Source: Bog-473 sp036491435 (lineage in GTDB: Bacteria; Actinomycetota; Acidimicrobiia; Acidimicrobiales; RAAP-2). From it: a stretch of 35,826 bases of DNA. The translations under genes were made by a program, and so were the position numbers. The notes below the pieces were generated by a model that saw only the letters and a list, made by a program, of their open reading frames with translations, was not told where the DNA came from and searched no databases. Positions within the stretch are counted from its first letter, which is position 1, and each line of letters opens with the position of its first letter. Positions 7,294-13,999 of this stretch are shown piece by piece. The stretch is from contig DASXBZ010000246.1 of assembly GCA_036491435.1 (NCBI GenBank), positions 1 through 35,826 of the forward strand. Direction: 5' to 3'.

Positions 7294-9294
7294 ATGAGGA
7301 ATCGGTACGGGCGGCTCATCGGACTTCTTGCCCTGACCATGACGACGGGCGTCACCGTCGCTCTGTCCAGCGGTGCAGCGCAGGCCACGTCCGGCGGTGC
7401 GGCATCAAACAGCGCCTCTTCGGGCTCCGCCCCTTATCGCCACGGCGTGGTCTCACCCGTCGGTTCCTCGTCGGGAACGTCGACGGCTGGCGCGGCCCAG
7501 CTGGGGTCGACAGCCAACGACATGACTTACGGTGGCGGCATCGCAGGGGTCGGCGTCACCACAGGGCCGCCGCGCGTGTATCTGGTGTTCTGGGGCAGCC
7601 AATGGGGCAGCCACGGGACCAGGGTTGCCGGCACGAACACCTACGACACCTTTTCGGGCGACCCTCAGGGAATGGCCCCCGACCTCGAGGCCTTCTTTAC
7701 GGGGCTCGGCACCAATAGTGAGACATGGAGTGGCGTCGCCACGCAGTACTGCCAGGGGGTTGCGGCGGGCACGGTCTCGTGTGTGAGCAACGCGGCTCAT
7801 GTCGGGTATCCAACTGGTGGTGCGTTTGCCGGCGCCTGGGAAGACACAAGCTCTGCCGCTCCCAACCAGGCCACCCCAGCGCAGCTGGCCACCGAAGCCG
7901 AGAATGCCTCCGGACATTTCGGCAACACGACGCAGGCGTCCAACGCCAACAACCAGTACTTCATCATCTCCCCGACCGGTACGCACCCCAACGGCTTCAA
8001 CACCCCCTCTGGCCAATTCTGTGCGTGGCACGACTACACAGGCGACACTTCTCTCGGCTTTGTGAACCAACCCAACGGCATGCTTGCCTTCACGAACATG
8101 CCCTACGTCACCGATGCCGGACTGAGCTGCGGCGAGGACTTCGTGAACACGGGCACGGCCGGAATCCTCGATGGGGTCACGATCGTCGGGGGGCACGAGT
8201 ACACGGAGACCATCACCGATCAGTTCCCCGCAGGCGGCTGGACAGATCCGAGCGGGAGTGAGATCGGCGACAAGTGTGCCTGGATCTCATCCGGGCAGGG
8301 AGCCGCCCAGGACATCGCCCTTGCGACCGGGTCGTTCGCGATCCAGTCCATGTGGGCCAACGACTTCAATGGTGGATCGGGCGGTTGTGAGGTATCGCAC
8401 TCGATCGTTTCATCCAACACAGTGACCGTGACCAGCCCGGGCAACCAGACCTCGAGTCAAGGAACGGCCATCAGCCCGCTGCAGATCGGCGCCACCGACT
8501 CAGCCAGCGGCCAGACGTTGACCTTCAGCGCAACCGGTTTGCCAGCTGGCCTCTCGATCTCATCGGCTGGGTTGATCTCGGGCACTCCCACCACTGCGGT
8601 GTTGAACCGGTCGGTCACAGTTACCGCAACGGACACGACCGGCGCCGCCGGGAGTGCCACTTTCAGCTGGACCGTCAACGCACCCGCCGGCAACACAATC
8701 ACGGTGACCAACCCCGGCAATCAGACGTCCAGCACTGGCACCGCCGTGAGCCTGCAGATCCACGCGGTTGATTCCCAGTCGGGCCAGACGCTGACGTACG
8801 GAGCAACTGGGCTGCCCTCCGGGCTCTCGATCAACGCTTCGAGTGGCCTCGTCTCGGGCACCCCCACCTCAGCGGGCTCGAGCTCGGTGTCCGTCACCGC
8901 CCGCGACGCCACAGGCGCCAGCGGCGGCGCGACGTTCAGCTGGACGGTCAACGCGGCCGCCAACAAGGTGACGGTGACGAACCCCGGCAACCAATCCAGC
9001 AGAGTGAACAAGTCATTGAACCTCCAGATCCACGCAACTGACTCGGCCACAGGACAGACGCTGACGTACTCGGCGACCGGCCTGCCCAACGGGCTGCACA
9101 TCAGTGCCACGGGCGGAGCCATCTCGGGGGCGCCGAGCGTCGTGGGCACCTTCTCGACCAAGGTGACCGTCACCGATACCACTGGTGCCTCCGGAAGCGC
9201 GTCATTCACCTGGACCGTCGTCCGCAATCGGTTTGGCTCGACGACCACGAGCAGCAAGAACTCCAGCTACCGGGGGTCGGCGAAACCGATCTGA
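7294..9294 (+). CDS. Secreted EXORDIUM-like protein with three Ig-like repeats
   Basis: A 666-residue exported protein. The signal peptide is residues 1-31 (RNRYGR, then a hydrophobic run, cleavage after AQA). A globular domain of about 340 residues follows, with VYLVFWGSQWG, several paired cysteines, GGHEYTETITD (H301, E302, E305) and EIGDKC (323-328). The HExxE...EIGDxC pattern recalls the plant EXORDIUM/PHI-1 family (GHELAE...EIGDLC); whether it binds metal or has any activity is unknown. Three putative Ig-like repeats follow at about 377-468, 469-558 and 559-655. Each opens VTVT(S/N)PGNQ(T/S)S and contains QTLT(F/Y)-ATGLP-GL-IS and GASGSA-F-WTV, the He_PIG-type pattern. The ATG at 7294 has GGAGG 8 bases upstream. 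It stands alone as a unit. The likely place is cell surface or medium, with the repeats acting as stalk or adhesive modules (inference). Confidence 0.85.
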   Translation: MRNRYGRLIGLLALTMTTGVTVALSSGAAQATSGGAASNSASSGSAPYRHGVVSPVGSSSGTSTAGAAQLGSTANDMTYGGGIAGVGVTTGPPRVYLVFWGSQWGSHGTRVAGTNTYDTFSGDPQGMAPDLEAFFTGLGTNSETWSGVATQYCQGVAAGTVSCVSNAAHVGYPTGGAFAGAWEDTSSAAPNQATPAQLATEAENASGHFGNTTQASNANNQYFIISPTGTHPNGFNTPSGQFCAWHDYTGDTSLGFVNQPNGMLAFTNMPYVTDAGLSCGEDFVNTGTAGILDGVTIVGGHEYTETITDQFPAGGWTDPSGSEIGDKCAWISSGQGAAQDIALATGSFAIQSMWANDFNGGSGGCEVSHSIVSSNTVTVTSPGNQTSSQGTAISPLQIGATDSASGQTLTFSATGLPAGLSISSAGLISGTPTTAVLNRSVTVTATDTTGAAGSATFSWTVNAPAGNTITVTNPGNQTSSTGTAVSLQIHAVDSQSGQTLTYGATGLPSGLSINASSGLVSGTPTSAGSSSVSVTARDATGASGGATFSWTVNAAANKVTVTNPGNQSSRVNKSLNLQIHATDSATGQTLTYSATGLPNGLHISATGGAISGAPSVVGTFSTKVTVTDTTGASGSASFTWTVVRNRFGSTTTSSKNSSYRGSAKPI

Positions 9295-9305
9295 GCGAGG
9301 CGCTC

Positions 9306-9321
9306 GGAACCGCTGGGTTCC
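9306..9321 (+). terminator. Hairpin after secreted-protein gene
   Basis: GGAACC-GCTG-GGTTCC is a perfect 6-bp stem with a 4-base loop starting 11 bases after the stop at 9294; outer GAGC/GCTC bases could extend it. There is no U-tract, so it is a terminator-like hairpin of moderate support. Confidence 0.4.
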
Positions 9322-9464
9322 TCCACCAGCTCAGGCGAAGGTCCCTCACGTCGATTGATTTCCCGGTGTCGCCGAGGGCCGACCATTGTGACGCCTGTGT
9401 TCACGGTGTTCCACTCGAAGTTACGCCTTGTGGGTGTCGGCATCCCACAACCAAGGAGGACACC

Positions 9465-9845
9465 ATGCCGAGCGCAAGCAAGATCAGTACGCCAGTGGCC
9501 CTTGAACTCGAGGAGATTCAAGGGCGATATGCCCCCCTGGGCTCGTACACGGTGGCGTTCGAGACGTACAAGCAAGACGTCGACCCAGCTCCGCTTTTCG
9601 CCGGGCTGCCCGACGATCGCTGCCAGTGTGAGCACTGGGGCGTCGTGATGGAGGGTCAAATCACCTTCCGATGGGCCGACACAGAAGAGACATTCGTGGC
9701 AGGAGACGCCTACTACGCGCCGCCTGGGCACCTGCCCCTTATTGCGATCGGAACGTCGATCGTCGAGTTCACCCGAAGTGAGGACCTCGACAAGACGATG
9801 GCCGTGATCCAGGAAAACCTTGCGAAGGCAGGCGTGCAGTCATGA
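9465..9845 (+). CDS. Cupin-domain protein
   Basis: A 126-residue single-domain cupin. CQCEHWGVVMEGQITFRW (His57 as a probable metal ligand) is the first conserved strand pair, and VAGDAYYAPPGHLP is the GDxxxxPxG-like second motif. The ATG at 9465 has AAGGAGG at correct spacing; the upstream in-frame extension back to 9366 is not protein-like. Cupins of this size are often small dioxygenases, isomerases or ligand-binding proteins, and nothing here fixes the substrate. The stop overlaps the next start (ATGA), so it is translated together with the NTF2-like gene. Confidence 0.85.
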   Translation: MPSASKISTPVALELEEIQGRYAPLGSYTVAFETYKQDVDPAPLFAGLPDDRCQCEHWGVVMEGQITFRWADTEETFVAGDAYYAPPGHLPLIAIGTSIVEFTRSEDLDKTMAVIQENLAKAGVQS

Positions 9846-10252
9846 CGGTCAAATCCAACGACACCAGGGTCACGGTCGCCCGGCTCATCGAGTTTCTTGA
9901 GACCAACGAGCCACCTGAAGGGCTCTTCGCACCCGACGTCTTCGTGGACCTGTCGTTTCCACAGTGGCGAGTGCAGGCCAACACGGCGGAGGAGGCCGTT
10001 GCATTGCGGACGGACGGTCATCCCTGGCCAGGACAGGTCCGAGTCGAACGACTCATTCAGACCGACAGCGGGTTCACCATCGAGTTCGAGGAACGATGGG
10101 TCGCCGCGGACCAGCAGTGGTACTGCCGGGAGATGATCAGAGCCGACGTGGTGGACGACGCCATCGTCGACATGGCGCTCTATTGCACCGGGGACTGGGA
10201 CGAGGCGACCCAGCGCCAGCACGCCGGCGCCGTCCGGCTCCTGCGAGACTGA
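9842..10252 (+). CDS. Small NTF2/SnoaL-like protein, hypothetical
   Basis: A 136-residue soluble protein of alternating strands resembling the NTF2/SnoaL fold: VARLIEFLETNEPPEGLFAPDVFVDLSFPQWRV at the N-terminus, then ERLIQTDSGFTIEFEERW and WYCREMIRADVVDDAIVDMALYCTGDWD. The C-terminal phrase resembles the YxxGDWD end seen in NTF2-like proteins. It starts in a four-base overlap with the cupin stop and ends 23 bases before the TPR protein. The fold call is from pattern only and the function is unknown. Confidence 0.75.
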   Translation: MTVKSNDTRVTVARLIEFLETNEPPEGLFAPDVFVDLSFPQWRVQANTAEEAVALRTDGHPWPGQVRVERLIQTDSGFTIEFEERWVAADQQWYCREMIRADVVDDAIVDMALYCTGDWDEATQRQHAGAVRLLRD

Positions 10253-10275
10253 CGACGACGCGTACCATCGGGGCG

Positions 10276-12072
10276 GTGACCGTTCCGTCGAACGTCGACG
10301 AGCTGCTCGACCGGGCCGACGCTCTGCGACGGGCGGGTCAGGGAGCTGCCGCTCGCGCCGTTTACGAGGAGGTGATCGAGCGGTCCCGCACCGATGGTGA
10401 TCTCGCCCACTGGACGCGTGCCGCCCTGGGCGCGGCGGACGTGTACGTCTACGGCACCGAACCGGGCAAGCTGCCGGCCCAGCTCTACGACGTGCTCGCT
10501 CGAACGGTCGAATCGGCCGAGCGCGCTCGCCTCGGTGCCGCGCTGGCACGATGCTGGGCGTACGCCGGGAACCCCTCCCGCGCTCGCGTCTTCGCCGAAG
10601 ACGCACTGGCCGACGCCGAACGTGCTCACCGGCCGGAGTTGCTTGCCGACTGCCTCGACGCCTCTCTCGCCTGTCACTGGGGGCCCGACGACCTGGCGGT
10701 GCGAGTCCCTCTGGCGAGGCGCCTGGACGACGTCGCCGCCCATCTGCTCGATGTCAATGCGCGACTGCAGGCCCATATGTGGGGACTCCAGGTCGCATGC
10801 GAGGCCTTGGACCTCCAGGGCATCCACCGCCAGATGCGAGCTCTCGAGCGCCTGGGCGAGGAGTCGCCACGGGCGCGGTTTTTCGCTGCGTCGAGACGAC
10901 TGATGCTGGACCTCCTGCGAGGCCGCACGGACACGGCTCCCGAACTTATGGCCGTCGCAACCAACGCGTCCGAAGAAGCCTCGCTTCCCGACGCGTGGAT
11001 GGTCCTTGACAGCATGCGGGGATACACGGCGGTCCAGGTCGGCGACGTCGACATCTGCGCCGACATTGCTGCCGGCATGGAGAGCTTCGCCCTCGACGAA
11101 GGCTCAACGCCCGTCTGCGCGGAGAGCGCATACATGTGGCTGGCCGCAGGACGGCCCGACGATGCGCAGGAGGTGCTCCACAACCTGCACGGACCTGTCC
11201 TCGACGAACTGCCGCGGGACGTGAACTGGCTGCTCGTCGTTCAGCTCTCCCTCGAGGCCGCCCTCGGCGTCGGTGATCACTACCTCGTCGAGAAAGCGGC
11301 CGGGCTCTTAGAGCCCTACGCCGGCCGGGCGGTGTTCGATAGCGGTGCCGTCGGGTTCCACGGTCTGACCGATGACACTTTGGCCCGTGCGGCCACGATG
11401 CTCGGCGATGACGTCGCGGCAGCCATGCACAGAGAATCGGCCCTGGACACCTACACCAGGCTCGGGGCCGTGTGGTGGCGTGAGCGGCTGGCCAACTGGC
11501 ACCCGAGTAGGGCTGTCGCACCGGGCATACTCCGCTTGAGCCCTTCGGGAGCCGGTACGTGGTTGGTGGGGACAGGCGAACACTCCGTTCCGGTCAAGGA
11601 GCTCAAGGGGTATGCATACATCCGCGAATTGCTGCGCCATCCCGACGTCCCGATCACGGCTATCGATCTGGTCACTGGCGGCACAGGCACCCTGCAGCAA
11701 TCAGCAGCTGGACCTGTGCTCGACGCCGAAGCCCGCAAGTCGTATCGCCGCCGCCTAGAGGATCTCGACGCCGAGATCGCCGAGGCCGAAGACTGGGCCG
11801 ACACCGCCCGACGGGAGGCACTCGAGGCGGAGCGTGACGTCCTCGTCGGCGAGTTGGTCGCAGCAGCAGGCCTCGGCGGACGCGAACGCGCCACGGGATC
11901 GAGTCGAGAGAGAGCCCGCGTTGCCGCCACCAAGGCCATTTCCACGGCCATCGACCGCATCACCAGCGTCGACGGTTCGGTCGGCCAGTATTTGCAACGC
12001 ACCATCCGGACCGGGATGTCTTGCGTCTATGAACCCGATGGTGATCGTTGGGTCGAGTGGCTGCTGGATTGA
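10276..12072 (+). CDS. TPR-type regulator-like protein lacking the ATPase domain
   Basis: A protein of about 598 residues, almost wholly helical. From residue 5 to about 400 there are TPR-like repeats (ALRRAGQGAAARAVYEEVIE, ARCWAYAGNPSRARVFAEDALADAE). The C-terminal part has VKELKGYAYIRELLRHPDVPITAIDLV, then a charged coiled segment (about 485-530, YRRRLEDLDAEIAEAEDWAD), then ARVAATKAISTAIDRI and YLQRTIRTGMSCVYEPD. This C-terminal module commonly ends large actinobacterial AAA-ATPase/TPR regulators; here the ATPase part is absent. GTG at 10276 is chosen because the upstream reading is shadow of the previous gene. It sits 23 bases after the NTF2-like gene and may be co-transcribed with the cupin. 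It may sense ligand or partner proteins (inference). Confidence 0.8.
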   Translation: MTVPSNVDELLDRADALRRAGQGAAARAVYEEVIERSRTDGDLAHWTRAALGAADVYVYGTEPGKLPAQLYDVLARTVESAERARLGAALARCWAYAGNPSRARVFAEDALADAERAHRPELLADCLDASLACHWGPDDLAVRVPLARRLDDVAAHLLDVNARLQAHMWGLQVACEALDLQGIHRQMRALERLGEESPRARFFAASRRLMLDLLRGRTDTAPELMAVATNASEEASLPDAWMVLDSMRGYTAVQVGDVDICADIAAGMESFALDEGSTPVCAESAYMWLAAGRPDDAQEVLHNLHGPVLDELPRDVNWLLVVQLSLEAALGVGDHYLVEKAAGLLEPYAGRAVFDSGAVGFHGLTDDTLARAATMLGDDVAAAMHRESALDTYTRLGAVWWRERLANWHPSRAVAPGILRLSPSGAGTWLVGTGEHSVPVKELKGYAYIRELLRHPDVPITAIDLVTGGTGTLQQSAAGPVLDAEARKSYRRRLEDLDAEIAEAEDWADTARREALEAERDVLVGELVAAAGLGGRERATGSSRERARVAATKAISTAIDRITSVDGSVGQYLQRTIRTGMSCVYEPDGDRWVEWLLD

Positions 12073-12082
12073 GATGACACGA

Positions 12083-12099
12083 GTTCGAGCCTGTCGAAC
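12083..12099. terminator. Hairpin between convergent genes
   Basis: GTTCGA-GCCTG-TCGAAC is a perfect 6-bp stem with a 5-base loop, 11 bases after the TPR gene stop and between it and the convergent methyltransferase gene. A CCTG/CAGG pair follows directly. A bidirectional terminator is plausible, but no U-tract is seen. Confidence 0.4.
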
Positions 12100-12162
12100 C
12101 TGACGCCCATCAGGCTTCGTGTTGTTCCATCTACGCGACCCCAACGGCCGGCACTCGACGAC

Positions 12163-12942
12163 CTAATGGACGAGCGCCGAGAGGAAGACCACGGGCGGAC
12201 GATAGGGGCGCATGATCGGCCGGATTGCCTCCACCAGGCGCGAGCTGATTTCTTCGCTCCGCTTCGGTCCGATCTGGCCGAGCCAGTCGGAGAAATTCGC
12301 TTGGCCGAGACGGTAGGCGACGAGCTGTTCGGGTTCGTTCACTCCGACGTCGAGCCGACGTTCGCTGACGAAGATGTCGACCAGACCGGAGATGTGTGCC
12401 GTTCGCTCCATGTCTTCAGGAGTGCCAAGGAGCGGCACTGCGGTCTGCTTGAGATCGGTGTACCAGGCAGGGACTCGCCAGCCCTCCTCGTGGGCAGCTT
12501 GGTCGATGGCGTCACGAACGTCATCTTGGCTTGCATTGGAGAACACACACGCCAGCACGGCCCCACCCGGGCGGGTAACCCGCACGAGCTCCGTCAGTCC
12601 AGCGACCGGGTTCACAAGATGGTTCAAGACAAACGATGCAACCACGTCGTCCGCCCCGTCCTCCCTGAACGGCAAGGCACACACGTCGCCCACGACGGCC
12701 GGCGGCCGGTCCTCAGATCGCCACGCCAACATCGACCGAGAAAGATCGGAGGCGATCGCCCGGGCTCCCGCCGTCGCTAGTGCGGTGCTTGCCACACCGG
12801 TACCGGCACCGACATCGAGCACGGTGTGTCCCGAAAGCGAGTGCGGGCTGGTGGCGACGAGGTGGTTCGCGATGGGGCCATAGACGAGGCTCGCTCCTTC
12901 GGCCCAACGCTGCGCCGCACCGGAGTAGTGATCAACACTCAC
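12163..12942 (-). CDS. Class I SAM-dependent methyltransferase
   Basis: A 259-residue methyltransferase of the UbiE/Methyltransf_11 type. Motif I VLDVGAGTG is at residues 41-49, the acidic strand end is ASDLSRSMLAW, GDVCALPF and DDVVASFVLNHL follow, and ELVRVTRPGGAVLACVF gives the post-motif. The start is GTG at 12942, overlapping the upstream gene's TGA stop as GTGA; longer starts to 13005 would lie inside that gene. It is the last of four leftward genes beginning with the MFS-ATPase fusion, so its substrate may be what the transporter moves or what the kinase modifies (inference). The target atom and molecule cannot be read from sequence. Confidence 0.88.
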   Translation of the reverse strand: MSVDHYSGAAQRWAEGASLVYGPIANHLVATSPHSLSGHTVLDVGAGTGVASTALATAGARAIASDLSRSMLAWRSEDRPPAVVGDVCALPFREDGADDVVASFVLNHLVNPVAGLTELVRVTRPGGAVLACVFSNASQDDVRDAIDQAAHEEGWRVPAWYTDLKQTAVPLLGTPEDMERTAHISGLVDIFVSERRLDVGVNEPEQLVAYRLGQANFSDWLGQIGPKRSEEISSRLVEAIRPIMRPYRPPVVFLSALVH

Positions 12943-13955
12943 GTGGTCAGTTGCGGCAGGTCCACCCCCTGCCTCTGAATGGCCCGCGCCACCCGGAGCT
13001 CCCACCAGCGAAGCTCAGATTCGTCACCTAGGGCCTTTTCCCAACCGAAGGTCACCATGATGGCGATGGTGCAGAGGTCCATTTGGCGTTCGAACCAATC
13101 CGCGGTAGCGACGCCGTGCTGTTCGAGATTCGCATGGAAGCGCTCGATCGTCGCCTCTTTGCTCTCGGGCAGGCGGGCCCGATTGAGCGCGACGTACCAG
13201 CACAGATCCCAACACGCCGGACCTGACCCGGGGTAGGCCCAGTCGAGCAAGATGGTGCGCCCGCTGGGGTGACTGCCCAGGTTGCCCATTTTCCAGTCCC
13301 CGTGCAGGAAGGTGTATGGCGTCGCCGACAAGGGCTCCGTCAAGATAACCGGATCGCCCCAGACCAACTCGGCAATCTCGCTCATGAAGGCCGAACGTCG
13401 GGTCAACCTTCGCCACCCATCGTCCGCTGCAACAATTACCCCGGGAGGGTCCATCACGGCGAGCTCCCGCGCCACGTTCGTGGCGTCGAAGAACCGCAGG
13501 CGCTCCTCCATCGTCGCGAGATCCCCGACGGTGTCCTCGAAACCCCAGAAGTCGGCCGAAAGCTGGGCCAGATGATCGATGAAGCCGGCGTGCTGCTCGA
13601 GCGTGACCGCTGCATCCCCCTCAGGCACGAGGTGGGAGCCGACGTCTCTCATCAACATCGAGAGGATTGCGTCGTCGCCGACACCGCTGATTTCCATCGC
13701 GACCACGGTGTGGTCGATACAAGGTGGGACTCGATCCATGATGCCGGCCTGCCAGATGCGATAGGGCCGGTGCACTCGGTCACCGGTGACCCGCATGATC
13801 CAATCGGTGGCAGGGCTGAGCCGCTTTAAGAAGTATCGCTGCCCATCGATGTACAGTTTCTCGAAGGTGGATGTGCTCTTCCCATCGTCGGGCCGCACCG
13901 TCTCCCGTGCGGATGCCCGGGCGAGCATCTCCGTCACCGGCTGCGGGATCACCAT
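12939..13955 (-). CDS. Aminoglycoside-phosphotransferase-fold kinase
   Basis: A 338-residue protein-kinase-like small-molecule kinase. The catalytic loop HGDWKMGN (H218, D220, N225) is the Brenner motif HGDxxxxN, followed by the metal-binding ILLDWAYPGSGPACWDLCW (D238). The N-terminal lobe has YFLKRLSPATDW with a probable ATP-anchoring Lys and a Glu in AMEISGVGDDAILSMLMRDV. This family phosphorylates aminoglycosides, choline, macrolides, sugars and other alcohols; DWAYPG suggests the broad phosphotransferase group and not a specific resistance enzyme. It lies 44 bases downstream of the LivHMG fusion gene and overlaps the methyltransferase gene by four bases. No clear ribosome-binding site precedes ATG 13955, and the upstream AT-rich bases include ATG repeats. 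Confidence 0.88.
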   Translation of the reverse strand: MVIPQPVTEMLARASARETVRPDDGKSTSTFEKLYIDGQRYFLKRLSPATDWIMRVTGDRVHRPYRIWQAGIMDRVPPCIDHTVVAMEISGVGDDAILSMLMRDVGSHLVPEGDAAVTLEQHAGFIDHLAQLSADFWGFEDTVGDLATMEERLRFFDATNVARELAVMDPPGVIVAADDGWRRLTRRSAFMSEIAELVWGDPVILTEPLSATPYTFLHGDWKMGNLGSHPSGRTILLDWAYPGSGPACWDLCWYVALNRARLPESKEATIERFHANLEQHGVATADWFERQMDLCTIAIMVTFGWEKALGDESELRWWELRVARAIQRQGVDLPQLTT

Positions 13956-13999
13956 CCCATTATCATTATGGAAATTGCAGCCGTTGTCCCAGGGAACGG

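Noticed and set aside
8416..9230. Three near-repeated segments as a DNA repeat array or CRISPR
   Set aside because: They are about 270 bases long, in frame, and explained by Ig-like protein repeats in the secreted protein.
12939..13955. Labelling the kinase as an aminoglycoside-resistance gene
   Set aside because: The motif set is common to choline, sugar and other small-molecule kinases; nothing shows antibiotic specificity.
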